Below are positions 35,141 through 43,519 of a DNA stretch of 64,000 nt, piece by piece. The notes beneath the pieces are model-generated. The model saw only the letters and a list, made by a program, of their open reading frames with translations. It was not told the DNA's origin and ran no database searches. The translations under genes were made by a program, and so were the position numbers. This DNA is from an uncultured Acidimicrobiales bacterium (GTDB lineage Bacteria > Actinomycetota > Acidimicrobiia > Acidimicrobiales > Aldehydirespiratoraceae). Location of the stretch: the NCBI GenBank assembly GCA_958296055.1, contig CATQHS010000001.1, positions 1,708,277 through 1,772,276 of the forward strand. The letters are read 5' to 3'. Positions within the stretch are counted from its first letter, which is position 1. Each line of letters starts with the position of its first letter.

Positions 35141-35620
35141 TCAGGCGTCGGCGGCGAACATGGCGGCCGTGGCCGCCTCGATCTCCTCGGGGGGGACGTC
35201 GCGCACGTGGGTGGCGAAGGACCACTCGTGGCCGAACGGGTCCCGGACCCGGCCGAAGCGGTCGCCCCAGAACATGTCTCCCGTCGGGAAGGTGACCTCG
35301 GCACCGGCGGCCACGGCCCGGTCCATGGCCGCGTCGCAGTCCTCCACGTAGCAGTGCAGGCTTACGGTGGTTCCCCCCAGGCCAGCCGGCGACGACTCCT
35401 TGCCGCCCATCATCTCGGGGAAGTCATCGGCTAAGAACACCGGGAGGCCGCCGATGTCGATCTCGGCGTGCAGGATCCTGCCATCGGGGGCGGTCATCCG
35501 CATGGACTCGACGGCACCGAAGGCCTCAGCGTAAAAAGAGATGGCCTCGGCAGCCCCCCGCACGCACAGGTAGGGCACCGCGTGGCCGCGGTTCTCGGGG
35601 ACAGGCTGTGTTTCGGTCAT
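35141..35620 (-). CDS. VOC (glyoxalase/bleomycin-resistance) family protein
   Basis: This 159-residue protein of the PhnB-like VOC type has VPYLCVRGAAEAISFYAEAFGAVE, ILHAEIDIGGLPVFLADDFPE, VSLHCYVEDCDAAMDRAVAAGA and GDRFGRVRDPFGHEWSFATHV. His/Glu metal ligands are present. ATG 35620 gives the standard N-terminus; the larger open frame upstream is a shadow of the next two genes. Its 3' end has been copied about 330 bp downstream. Substrate unknown. Confidence 0.9.
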   Translation of the reverse strand: MTETQPVPENRGHAVPYLCVRGAAEAISFYAEAFGAVESMRMTAPDGRILHAEIDIGGLPVFLADDFPEMMGGKESSPAGLGGTTVSLHCYVEDCDAAMDRAVAAGAEVTFPTGDMFWGDRFGRVRDPFGHEWSFATHVRDVPPEEIEAATAAMFAADA

Positions 35621-35664
35621 CGGAACCTCCAGGGGGTCGGGCCGGAGTCGGGGTTGATCAAGGC

Positions 35665-36162
35665 TCAGTGGCGCCTGACGCCACCGTATTTCATGCGGGT
35701 GTCGCTCATGGCCGCGGCCCGGGCCTCGCCGTCGCGTATCGCCCCGTCCACCACCTCGCCCGCGAACAGGGTGTGGGTGCCGAAGTCGAACGAGTGGCGC
35801 ACTTCGCAGTCGAGCCAGGCCACGGCCTCGGCGAACACCGGCGCGCCGGTGGCCGCCTCGGTCACGGCCCGGCCGTTGAGGGCGCCGTCGGCGTAGACGG
35901 CGGGCTTGGAGAACTTGACGAACACCCGGGTGTCGGTTGAGTCCCAGAGGTTGATGGTGAACGAGCCCCCGGCGGAGATCAGCCGGTGGGTCACCGCGGT
36001 GTTGTCGACCCCGACCCCGATCAGCACCGGCTCCATGGAGAGCTGGGTGACCCAGCTCGCGGTCATCGCGTTGCGCTCCTCCCCGGCCCGGGAGCCCACC
36101 AGCACCAAGGCGTTGGGGATCTTCCAGGTGAGCCGGTTGACCAGCTCGGCTTCGAGAGCCAT
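35665..36162 (-). CDS. Flavin reductase-like FMN-binding protein
   Basis: This 165-residue split-barrel protein has VLVGSRAGEERNAMTASWVTQLSMEPVLIGVGVDNTAVTHRL, the flavin-binding part, then GGSFTINLWDST and AWLDCEVRHSFDFGTHTLFAGEV. Flavin reductases of this family supply reduced FMN to monooxygenases or reduce flavins with NAD(P)H. It lies 21 nt downstream of the dienelactone-hydrolase-like gene and is likely co-transcribed with it. Confidence 0.88.
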   Translation of the reverse strand: MALEAELVNRLTWKIPNALVLVGSRAGEERNAMTASWVTQLSMEPVLIGVGVDNTAVTHRLISAGGSFTINLWDSTDTRVFVKFSKPAVYADGALNGRAVTEAATGAPVFAEAVAWLDCEVRHSFDFGTHTLFAGEVVDGAIRDGEARAAAMSDTRMKYGGVRRH

Positions 36163-36183
36163 GCCGCCGCGTCTCCGCCAGGC

Positions 36184-36876
36184 CTAGCCGATGTTGGCCC
36201 GCAGGAAGGCCAGGGTCCGGTCCCAGGCGGTTAGCCAGGCCGCTTCGTCGTAGGCCCCCAGGGGGTTCTCCCAGTTGCCGAACCCGTGGCCGGTGCCGGG
36301 ATAGACGAGGAAGGTCACGTCCTTGCCCAAGTCCCGGAGCTGCGAAGCCAACGCCTCGCAGGCGTCGGGCGGGAAGAAGTCGTCGACGGCGGCGAAGTGG
36401 CCCTCCACCCGAGCGGCAAGGTTGCCCCAGTCCAGCGAGTCGTCGCCGAGCGGGGCGCCGTAGAAGGGAACGGCCGCCGACACCCGCTCGCCCTCCAGGG
36501 CGGCGATCCGCAGCGTGAGCAGGCCGCCCATGCAGAACCCGACCACCCCGGCCGTCGGCGACGAGCAGGCCTTGTGGTCGAGCAGGAAGTCGATGGCGGC
36601 CGACATGTCCCGGGCGGCCCGGTCCGGGGGCAGGCCCATCATGAGCTCGCCCGCCTTGTCCATCTCGGTGTGGGCCGCCATCTCGCCGTGGTACAGGTCG
36701 GGGGCCAGGGCGGTGAACCCCTCGTCGGCCAGCCGGTCGCACACCCCCTTGATCTGAGGCACCAGCCCCCACCACTCCTGGAGCACCAGCACGCCGGGGC
36801 CCCCGCCCGGCGGGGAAACGGCCACGTAGCCCCGGGCCGTCGTCCCGTTGGCCGCGAACTCAACCATCTCGCCCAT
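36184..36876 (-). CDS. Dienelactone hydrolase family protein
   Basis: This alpha/beta hydrolase of the carboxymethylenebutenolidase type has 230 residues. VLVLQEWWGLVPQIKGVCDRLA is near the start, the nucleophile elbow is VGFCMGGLLTL (Cys in GFCMGG), Asp is in VDDFFPPDA, and the His region is YPGTGHGFGNW. ATG 36876 has AGGTGA upstream and gives MGEMVEFAANG, so it is preferred over 36915. Adjacent flavin reductase and VOC genes suggest an aromatic-ring or lactone degradation role. Confidence 0.9.
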   Translation of the reverse strand: MGEMVEFAANGTTARGYVAVSPPGGGPGVLVLQEWWGLVPQIKGVCDRLADEGFTALAPDLYHGEMAAHTEMDKAGELMMGLPPDRAARDMSAAIDFLLDHKACSSPTAGVVGFCMGGLLTLRIAALEGERVSAAVPFYGAPLGDDSLDWGNLAARVEGHFAAVDDFFPPDACEALASQLRDLGKDVTFLVYPGTGHGFGNWENPLGAYDEAAWLTAWDRTLAFLRANIG

Positions 36877-37120
36877 CAGATCACCTCGCTTGCTGATCGG
36901 TTGCCCGACCCCCAAGCCTGCCAGATCCCCCGGCGGCAGGCGAGCCGGCTACACCGCAGCCGCCGACAAAGCACGAGAAGCCGCCAGGAAAGCCGCCGCC
37001 CGGTTCGCCACCTGGCGCGGCCATCCTCAAGACGAGTGACAAAGGGGGGCCGAAACCTCGCATCCGCCGGGGGGATCAGCCCGCCCCGGCTGGTTCTGGC
37101 GCAGACATAGGAAGCAGGCA

Positions 37121-37324
37121 ATGGACACGCAGGAACAAGCCGAGGCCCCGGCGGGCGCGCCGCTGACACGGGGCGGGCGCAAACGGGTAGCGGTCGTGCT
37201 GGCGGCGCTCGCGGTGATCGCCGGGGCGCTGGCTGTCAACCATTGGAGCGCCATGGCCGTCGCGGACCGGGTGGCCGCGTCCAACCTGGCCGCACACGAG
37301 CACACCCTGCGAATGCACGTTTGA
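37121..37324 (+). CDS. Small single-helix membrane protein, probably cut short by the IS element
   Basis: This 67-residue frame has a hydrophilic N-terminus, a basic patch GGRKR and one membrane helix (VAVVLAALAVIAGALAV). AGGAAG lies upstream of ATG 37121. The frame ends inside the region where IS481 transposase similarity begins (about 37300), so the original gene may have been truncated by insertion. Family not recognised; may also be a chance frame. Confidence 0.35.
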   Translation: MDTQEQAEAPAGAPLTRGGRKRVAVVLAALAVIAGALAVNHWSAMAVADRVAASNLAAHEHTLRMHV

Positions 37325-38312
37325 CTCCCGCGGGGCGGCTGCTGCTGGTCCAGCGGGTGGCCGCGGGGGAGCCCCAGGCCGAAGTCGCCCGCCAGATGAA
37401 GCTGTCGCGGGGCACGGTCGCGAAATGGTGGGGCCGATGGCTCGAGCACGGCGATTGCGGGCTGGTGGACCGCAGCTCGCGGCCGCGCCGGTCTCCTCGG
37501 CGCACCGCGGCCCGCACCGAGGAGCGGATCTGCCGGCTGCGGCGCAGCACGAAGCGGGGCCCGGTGTACTTGTCGGCGCGCACCGGGGTGCCGGCTTCCA
37601 CGGTGTGGCGGGTCCTTCGCCGCCACGGGCTGAACCGGCTGGACCGCATCGACCGCCCGACCGGGCGGGTTATCCGTCGCTATGAGAGATCGGCGGCGGG
37701 GGAGCTGGTGCACCTCGACATCAAAAAGTTGCGAAGATCCCGCCCGGGGGCGGCTGGAGGGCACACGGCCGCCAAAGCCCCCAGGCCCGCCGCTCCCGCC
37801 GAGGCCGAGGCTCCCGAGGCTCCCGAGGCTCCCGAGGCTCCCGAGGCTCCCGAGGCTCCCGAGGCTCGGGGTACACCTATCTGCACGTCGCCGTCGACGA
37901 CTACTCCAGGGTCGCCTACGTCGAGGCCCTCAACGACGAGACCGCCGCTGCCCTGGCCGGGTTCTGGCGCAGAGCCCAGGACTGGTTCTGGTCTAACGAC
38001 ATGGCCGTAGACGCGGTGATGACCGACAACGGGGCGAACTTCTGCTCCGGGCTCTTCGCGGAGCTGCTCGCCCAACGCCGCATCACCCATCTGCGCACCC
38101 GGCCCTACCGGCCCCAGACCAACGGCAAAGCCGAGCGCTTCAACCGCACCATCGCCGACGAATTCCTCTACAACCGGCGCTTCCGATCCGAAACCGACCG
38201 CCGCATCCGCCTCAAACGCTGGAACTGTGACTACAACTGCCACCGACACCACACCGCCCTCGGCGGCCCGCCCGCATCACGCGCCAACAACCTCACGCGA
38301 ACTGACACCTAG
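37300..38312 (+). pseudogene. IS481 family transposase, frameshifted
   Basis: The first part has the IS481 helix-turn-helix (ANARLTPAGRLLLVQRV, RQMKLSRGTVAKWWGRWLEHG, then RSSRPRRSPRRT). The DDE catalytic part follows in another frame (YTYLHVAVDDYSRVAYVEAL, VMTDNGANFCSG, RPYRPQTNGKAERFNRT, HHTALGG). The frames separate near 37730-37734 (KKL then KIP in frame 3), and no good start codon precedes the first motif. A six-fold 9-bp repeat lies between the two halves. Terminal inverted repeats could not be defined. The element is probably dead. Confidence 0.88.
37807..37860 (+). repeat. Six copies of a 9-bp repeat inside the IS481 transposase
   Basis: GAGGCTCCC is repeated six times without mismatch, flanked by GAGGCC and GAGGCTCGG. 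It encodes (RGS)n or (EAP)n according to frame, at a position where other IS481 transposases have a short linker. Confidence 0.97.
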
Positions 38313-38555
38313 CTTCCGGCCACGCCGGATCGCACCGCCGGACCCGGTAACAGCGCCGATGGGGAGATGGTCTCGCGGCAGGCGTTCCTGAGACGACCTA
38401 GCCGCCGATGCGGGAGACCTGACCTAAGCCCGGCAGACGCAGAATGCTGCGTTTCGTCTCAGCCAAGAGTGGACACAAGGCAGAGAGAGCGAGGCTCTTG
38501 TCGATCCTGCGTCGGTCACCTCCGATCCGAAGGCCGCGCAATTTGAAAGTTGACG
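38313..38555. other. Intergenic region after the IS element
   Basis: No gene seen. A short hairpin ACGCAG-AATG-CTGCGT lies at 38437-38452 and is followed by TTT; it could be a weak terminator. The 3' end of the insertion element may fall in the first bases of this stretch. Confidence 0.3.
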
Positions 38556-38561
38556 TAAACT
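38556..38561 (+). promoter_or_regulatory. Leaderless -10 box (TAAACT) of the AbiE-like operon
   Basis: TAAACT ends 6 nt before ATG 38568. The surrounding TTGAAAGTTGACG is AT-richer than the rest and may bind the encoded regulator. Confidence 0.6.
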
Positions 38562-38567
38562 CTGAGG

Positions 38568-39572
38568 ATGCCTAGATCTGGTCAGAGCGTCCACCCGCCC
38601 GACGCGGCCGGCGCCCCTGACCGTCTGTGCGCCCGTCTGCGATGGCCCGACGACGGCACCCCGTCCGGATGCCCGCGCTGCGGGTCGTCTGACATCGCCA
38701 CCGCCAGAGATGGACGCAGGTGGCGGTGCCGAGACTGCCGCCGCTACTTCACGGCGACCACCGGCACGGCGTTGCAAGGATCGCGTCTTGACCTGGCGGC
38801 CTGGGTCGAGGCGTCCCGGTCATGGTGGTCCGGGGCCGGGGACATCAGCCGGCATTTCGGGGTGTCCTACCCGACGGCGAGGCGGATGGCGCGGTTGCTG
38901 GAGTTGGCCGAAAGCTCGCCCGGCGACCGGCGCTTGGAGGCGATGCTGCGGTTGCCGCCCGGGGCCGCCGACGCTGACACAGACCGCAGAGGGCGGGCGC
39001 TGAGGCCCGGGGCGGACGGGCACAGCGCCGAACTGGCCGGGTTGCCCCGGCGCGAGAAAGAAGCGCTCCAAGTGCTGGCGTCCATTCCCGACGGCGCGAC
39101 CGTTGGAAGAGTGGCCGAATACTCCGGGATGTCCCCGGGGCACGCCCGGCGCTGCCTTCGGCGGCTCATGGAACGCGGCCAGGTCCGGCGGGAGGTGCAG
39201 CAGATCAGATGCGGTTACAGGCGGGTGCCGCACACCGTATGGCGCTTGGCGCACAGTCTCGGCGAGGCGCCTGCCATGACGCTCCCGGTCCTGCACGCGA
39301 AGCCGCTTCCGCCGCCCAAGTCGATCCCCGTCGAGTTCTGGTGGGTGTTCTGGTCAGGGCACAGCGCCGCTGACATCGACCTCGGCGACGAAGACGAATG
39401 CCTGGAAGCCGCGGGCAGGCTGGTCGCCTGTTCCGACCCGACCGCGAAGTACTGGGCGCTCTACAACCTGCCGGTCGGCGTGATCCGGCGGCTGCGGGGC
39501 ATCCGCGGCTACGACAGCGGCCCGATCTCGCGGTCCATCGACGCCGTCTTGGCAGACAGAGACGCGGCGTGA
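38568..39572 (+). CDS. IS1595-type zinc ribbon/HTH fused to a winged-helix AbiEi-like antitoxin
   Basis: Residues 20-115 match the N-terminus of IS1595-family transposases: RLRWPDDGTPSGCPRCG, a second Cys pair CRDC (54-57), RYFTATTGTALQGSRLDL, and an HTH with DISRHFGVSYPTARRMARL. The DDE domain is absent. Residues 160-210 are a winged helix (EKEALQVLASIPDGATVGRV, then ARRCLRRLMERGQV). The C-terminus (AKYWALYNLPVGVIRRLRG) is unclassified. The stop overlaps the start of the AbiEii-like gene (GTGA). By context this is the antitoxin/repressor of a type IV-like system; the fusion is my inference from motifs. Confidence 0.78.
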   Translation: MPRSGQSVHPPDAAGAPDRLCARLRWPDDGTPSGCPRCGSSDIATARDGRRWRCRDCRRYFTATTGTALQGSRLDLAAWVEASRSWWSGAGDISRHFGVSYPTARRMARLLELAESSPGDRRLEAMLRLPPGAADADTDRRGRALRPGADGHSAELAGLPRREKEALQVLASIPDGATVGRVAEYSGMSPGHARRCLRRLMERGQVRREVQQIRCGYRRVPHTVWRLAHSLGEAPAMTLPVLHAKPLPPPKSIPVEFWWVFWSGHSAADIDLGDEDECLEAAGRLVACSDPTAKYWALYNLPVGVIRRLRGIRGYDSGPISRSIDAVLADRDAA

Positions 39573-40318
39573 TCATCTTCGACGTTGACGAAGCGTCCGA
39601 GGTCCTGAGCGACAGACTGCGCGGCGCTTGGCGGTTGGTGGCGTCAGCGCTGCCTGCTGGCCAATACCGGCTTGTCGGCGGGACCGCGGTCGCCGCCCAT
39701 CTGCTTCACCGGGAATCCTTCGACCTCGACTTCATGGCCGACCACCCGTTCGACTCGCAAGAACTGTTCAGCCGGTTCGCTCACATCCCAGAAGTTGCGC
39801 TCTCGGAGTTCGGCGACAGTTGGCTGGAGATGGACATCAACGGCGCAAAAGTGCAGATGTTCCGCCAAACCTTGGGAGCGTCGAGAACGCTGCCTCCGCG
39901 CTGGCTGTCGCCGGGGGCTGAAGTCAGCGGGATCGTAGTGGCGTCCATCCCGGATCTGATGGCGTCGAAGTTGGAGGTGCTGTTGCGCCGAGGCGTTAGC
40001 CGCGACTACTTCGACTTGGCGGCGATGGACCAGCAATCTCAGTACAAATTGGAGCGGGGTCTGCGCTTCCACCGAGACCGGTACGGCGCGCCAGCGCACG
40101 CCACTGATCAGATCATCGACAAACTGGAGGACCCCGGGGATCTGCTCCCAGACAGCGCCTTGAAGTTGGAGATGGAGACGGTGTTGCGGCATTTAAAGTC
40201 CAGAGTCCCCAACCTGCGACACGCGGTGGAACTAGAACGACAGATCACGCCCAGCAGCCCGTTCGCCGGGCACTACCAACACGCCAAGCGTGCATCTAGC
40301 GGCGAAGGCGAACAGTAG
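39569..40318 (+). CDS. AbiEii/AbiGii-type nucleotidyltransferase toxin
   Basis: This 249-residue protein has the nucleotidyltransferase motif YRLVGGTAVAAHLLHRESFDLDF (GG...R.S.D.D) near residues 34-55 and the downstream VASIPDLMASKLEVLLRRGVSRDYFDLAAM, as in AbiEii-like (DUF1814) proteins. Such toxins transfer nucleotides to tRNA or other targets, and the AbiE system confers phage abortive infection. GTG 39569 overlaps the partner's stop. Key acidic residues look intact. Confidence 0.85.
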   Translation: MIIFDVDEASEVLSDRLRGAWRLVASALPAGQYRLVGGTAVAAHLLHRESFDLDFMADHPFDSQELFSRFAHIPEVALSEFGDSWLEMDINGAKVQMFRQTLGASRTLPPRWLSPGAEVSGIVVASIPDLMASKLEVLLRRGVSRDYFDLAAMDQQSQYKLERGLRFHRDRYGAPAHATDQIIDKLEDPGDLLPDSALKLEMETVLRHLKSRVPNLRHAVELERQITPSSPFAGHYQHAKRASSGEGEQ

Positions 40319-40858
40319 CTCCAGGCATTGCCAGCCGTCAATCCCAAGTCGCGGATATGCGGGTTCTGGATGCCGCGGGCTCAGACCGATTGCGTCTTGC
40401 CCGCCAACCACGCCGGGCCGCACCGGAGCGAGACATGATCAACGGCGGCGGCGGTGCAGGTGGCAGCGCCCGCCGTCAGCGGTGACGTTCCGGCACAGTC
40501 GCCCATCGGCCAGTTTGTGCCCGCATCTGCCGCTGCCCGACAGGTCTGGCACGTTGTCGTCAACTGTCCAGCGCTCGCATCAATGTCCGCGGGTCGCAGT
40601 GTCAGCGGACTTTCCAACAGTGGTCCCATGACGGCGCTGACGCGATCTCCGGCGGCAGTTCGGCGTTCAGGGGGCCGAAACCGACACTCACGTCTGTCCA
40701 CGGTTCCATCGGATGCGGATGAGGGGCTAGTTCGGGGATGGCGCAAGCAACGGGGCTTATATACAGTTTTGCCTGGATACGGGTTTGCTGCCTGGTGGCA
40801 TAGGGGTTTCTCTTTGCGGGGTTTGTGATTTCGTCCCGCGGTTCGGCTGTTAGGGTGC
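40319..40858. other. Gap without a convincing gene
   Basis: Open frames exist on both strands (for example 40454-40828 plus, 40381-40746 minus), but neither has a family signature, clear start signal or normal composition. Near the right end, composition shifts to T- and G-rich codons that continue into the next gene. The stretch looks like decayed accessory DNA. Confidence 0.4.
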
Positions 40859-40864
40859 TATAGT
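40859..40864 (+). promoter_or_regulatory. Leaderless -10 box (TATAGT)
   Basis: TATAGT ends 6 nt before ATG 40871 and marks the start of the zinc-ribbon gene. Confidence 0.6.
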
Positions 40865-40870
40865 CGGGTG

Positions 40871-41524
40871 ATGGCTGGTGCGGATGTGTCTGGGTTGCGG
40901 GGGGTGGAGTTGTCGTCGTTGTTGCGTCGCAATTGCCGGGGCGATCTCGGCGACGCGTTGGTTTGCCCGGCGGGTCTGGATTCTAAGGGGAGGCTGGGGC
41001 ATTCGTGGGTTTTAGTCAAGTCGCCAGGTGACGCGTCTTAGCGTTGTTCGAGGTGCGGGGCTAGGAGTGTTTACAGGGAGACGCCGCCAATAGAGGTTCG
41101 CAGCGATCGGGTGGTGAACGAGTTGTTTTGTCGTTACGCGGCCGGGTATCGGGTCGTGTACAACATGGTGATCCGGTTTTTGTGCGAACATTACAAGGTG
41201 TGTCGGGCCGAAGTCCAGGCCAGCGCCGACCGCTACGCCGACTCTAAGGGTTACGCCCATTACATGGCCACCAAGAAAGACATGGACCGCAGCGTCGCGG
41301 ACAAATATGCGTTTGCACACACCTACGAAGAAGCCGACCTTCTTGAGAAATGGACATTACAGTTGGACGGTACAGAGGATTCGTCTGAAGCCTCATTTGA
41401 GGTATGGATATGCGAAGGCAACCCCAGCCAGCAGATGAGACTTCAGGACCAAGCCGAGCGAGCGCCGATACGACAGGAGATGAGGAATGAGATTCGTAAT
41501 CGGGCTACGAACGAGCGCAGATAG
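40871..41524 (+). pseudogene. Zinc-ribbon protein gene interrupted by an in-frame TAG
   Basis: From ATG 40871 the frame runs 56 codons to TAG 41039-41041 and then stays open to TGA 41524. Joined, it gives about 217 residues. The TAG splits a four-Cys pattern: CRGDLGDALVCP and GHSWVLVK before it, RCSRCGARSVYRE directly after it. The stop is one base from CAG. The rest (ELFCRYAAGYRVVYNMVIRF, YEEADLLEKWTLQL) is not recognised. Codon use is rich in TTG, GTT and GGT, unlike neighbours, so the gene is probably acquired. Nonsense mutation is the simplest reading; an internal GTG 41111 could still start a shorter protein. Confidence 0.6.
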
Positions 41525-41664
41525 ACCTTGATCAGATGCCGAAAGCGTTGTAGCTGTTGATCCCATACTGACGGGAACCCGATGTCCGGCGACCTCGCCG
41601 GCGACGCCACCACCCTATAGCAGATGACTGTTCGGATGAGGTCTGTAGCGTCTCCTCGCCTAGA

Positions 41665-41919
41665 TCACCGGGCTCTGGATTGTTGAGTTCCGGCGCGTTT
41701 GCCATTTAAGTCCCTTTCGACTACGCGCCACGCTGCCGAAAGATCGCCCATAACGACCGCCATGTCGTTCGTCACGGTTTCCCAGTCCTTGGCCAGCGCG
41801 GCTTTGGGGCTCAAGGCGGACTTGCCGCGAGCGCTGACCCTGGGAAACAGAGTGAACGTCTGTGCCACTTTCTTCCAAGGAATGCAACCAAACTTTCGGC
41901 TTTTGCGAAGACGGAGCAT
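41665..41919 (-). CDS. Small hypothetical protein
   Basis: This 84-residue basic protein (MLRLRKSRKFGC, then AKDWETVTNDMAVVMGDLSAAW, then VVERDLNGKRAG) resembles short proteins with a DWE-x-V-x-x-D helix that I have seen without assigned function. ATG 41919 has GGAG 6 nt upstream, which I prefer to GTG 41943. It could be a toxin-antitoxin component or a chance frame. Confidence 0.4.
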   Translation of the reverse strand: MLRLRKSRKFGCIPWKKVAQTFTLFPRVSARGKSALSPKAALAKDWETVTNDMAVVMGDLSAAWRVVERDLNGKRAGTQQSRAR

Positions 41920-42025
41920 GGGCTTCTCCGAGGACGACAACACGATGTGACTCTATACGCCGATGAATGCAGGCGACAAGACCGGATTCTCGGCCGCTCG
42001 TCGGGAAATGCCCTGTGACGGGCGG

Positions 42026-42400
42026 CTACCGGCTGAGGCGGGCGGGCCGCGACCGCAGGAACCTCCGGTAGGCGAAGGCGGTGGGAACCATCCAGACGGC
42101 CAGGAGCATGAGGTTGACCCTCCCGTCGATCCCCGCCGGGAAGACCGGCTCCACCAAGTAGTGCGAGACGAAGCCCGACTCGTAGGGCTCCCGCCCGGCC
42201 TGGACCAAAAAATGCTTCTCCCACACCGTCAGCGGGCAGTCCGAGCCGGTGAGGTTGATGACGATGGTCACGCCGATGGCACCCAGGTGCCACTTCATCA
42301 GTCTCGGCATCCGGCAGGCCAGCAGCCCGCCAGCTACGAGGAAGACGATGAACGCCAGATGGGTCACCACCATGAGACCGGCCAGAAGCTGAGCGATCAC
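42026..42400 (-). CDS. DUF2784 family membrane protein
   Basis: This small membrane protein has about four helices. The family features LMVVTHLAFIVFLVAGGLLA, KWHLGAIGVTIVINLTGSDCPLTVWEKHF and the C-terminal VNLMLLAVWMVPTAFAYRRF are clear. GTG 42400 is chosen because TATAGT stands exactly 7 nt upstream. The longer frame to 42475 adds a Pro/Arg-rich stretch not typical of the family. Function of DUF2784 is unknown. Confidence 0.82.
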   Translation of the reverse strand: MIAQLLAGLMVVTHLAFIVFLVAGGLLACRMPRLMKWHLGAIGVTIVINLTGSDCPLTVWEKHFLVQAGREPYESGFVSHYLVEPVFPAGIDGRVNLMLLAVWMVPTAFAYRRFLRSRPARLSR

Positions 42401-42407
42401 CTTGCCG

Positions 42408-42413
42408 ACTATA
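42408..42413 (-). promoter_or_regulatory. Leaderless -10 box (TATAGT) of the DUF2784 gene
   Basis: TATAGT on the minus strand lies 7 nt before GTG 42400 and decides the start. Confidence 0.6.
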
Positions 42414-42590
42414 GAACCGCCAGGCCGGCGACCCGCACCCGGCACGGGGCAGAGGACCTTGCGGACGGGCGCCACTGCCGCCCCCTGGCCGCCGACTCAG
42501 AAACGGCTCTGAGCCGCCGCCGGCACCGTTACTCTTTGACTATGCCACCGCGCCGATCGAAGGACGAATGGCTGCGCGTCTCTAACACAG

Positions 42591-43493
42591 ATGCTTGACA
42601 GGGAGCCGATACGGGGCGACTTGGCCCACCCTTGGATCGACTTCCGGGCCGTGCGCTGGGATCATCCGGGCATCAGATATGCCGTAGACGACCTAGCGAT
42701 GCGATTCGAGGAGGACCGGCCCGACCGAGGAGAGTTCGACCCCGAGGATCGCGACCTGAGGGGGATGGTGCTGCGATCCGCTCTGGCGTCTGTATGGATT
42801 GAGGCGAACAGAACCGGCACGAGCCGGGCCGACGGGCTGGCGTCGGGAGAGATCTCCCTGCAGTCAGCGGGCGACTGGGAACTGGTGAACCTGCATCGGC
42901 TGTTGATGTCGCCCGAGACCCACACACCGGCGGAGCCAGTGGACGTGAAGGCGATGCTGGCCGCGCACGAAGCTCAGATGGAACGGCTGCTTCCCGCCCC
43001 GGACCGGGGCGCGCTGAGACGGTGTCAGGTCATGGTTGGGCCGTATGTCGCGCCCACGGCCGCGGACGTCCCGGGCCTGCTAGACGGGCTGATCGGCTGG
43101 CTGGGCCACGGCTTCGGCGGGTGGGACGAACCGACCCCGCGGGGGGCGGCCAGGGCCGTGGTCCGGGCCTTCCTGGGACATTTGGCGTTTGAGCAGATCC
43201 ACCCGTTCGTGGACGGCAACGGCCGGATGGGCCGGTGGCTGGAGACCCGGCTGATGCTGGAGCACCCGCTGATCGACTGGGCATACGCCTACAACGGCCC
43301 GCTCTGGTACTGGGATGAACAGATGCGCTACTACGGGGCGCTTGACGGTGCTGCCAGGCGGTGCGACCCGTCGGTGTTCACCGATTTCTGCGCCGAACGG
43401 TTCGGTTTCGGTGCCGAGATCGGCCGACGCGGCGAGCCCGAGCCGCGCATGGAGACCTTCTCAGCGTCCTTCCCGGCGAAGCCGGCGCCGTGA
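42591..43493 (+). CDS. Fic family protein
   Basis: This 300-residue Fic protein has the catalytic loop FEQIHPFVDGNGRMGRWLE near residue 200, with His and the GNGR phosphate-binding residues intact. It should AMPylate (or otherwise modify) a target protein. The region SALASVWIEANRTG around residue 65 resembles the inhibitory helix motif SxxxE(G/N), with Ala in the last position. The gene stands alone upstream of the HerA operon. A second, different Fic gene lies after that operon. Confidence 0.9.
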   Translation: MLDREPIRGDLAHPWIDFRAVRWDHPGIRYAVDDLAMRFEEDRPDRGEFDPEDRDLRGMVLRSALASVWIEANRTGTSRADGLASGEISLQSAGDWELVNLHRLLMSPETHTPAEPVDVKAMLAAHEAQMERLLPAPDRGALRRCQVMVGPYVAPTAADVPGLLDGLIGWLGHGFGGWDEPTPRGAARAVVRAFLGHLAFEQIHPFVDGNGRMGRWLETRLMLEHPLIDWAYAYNGPLWYWDEQMRYYGALDGAARRCDPSVFTDFCAERFGFGAEIGRRGEPEPRMETFSASFPAKPAP

Positions 43494-43519
43494 CTAAGAG
43501 TTAAAAACGAGGCGGGGCC

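Noticed and set aside
35621..36775. N-terminal extension of the VOC gene frame
   Set aside because: It overlaps the flavin reductase and dienelactone hydrolase genes on the same strand. The VOC fold starts at MTETQPVPENRGH (35620).
36877..37120. Small plus-strand frame ending WRGHPQDE
   Set aside because: It overlaps the start of the dienelactone hydrolase gene on the other strand and has no start signal or family match.
38437..38452. Strong intrinsic terminator
   Set aside because: The stem is only 6 bp with three following T; listed only as a weak possibility.
40381..40828. Overlapping frames on both strands in the gap after the AbiE-like pair
   Set aside because: No recognisable domain, start signal or consistent codon use. 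Cys spacing in the minus frame looked zinc-finger-like but follows no known pattern.
40871..41524. Pyrrolysine coding at the in-frame TAG
   Set aside because: No pyl genes in the window and the family is not one known to use pyrrolysine. A CAG to TAG mutation is simpler.
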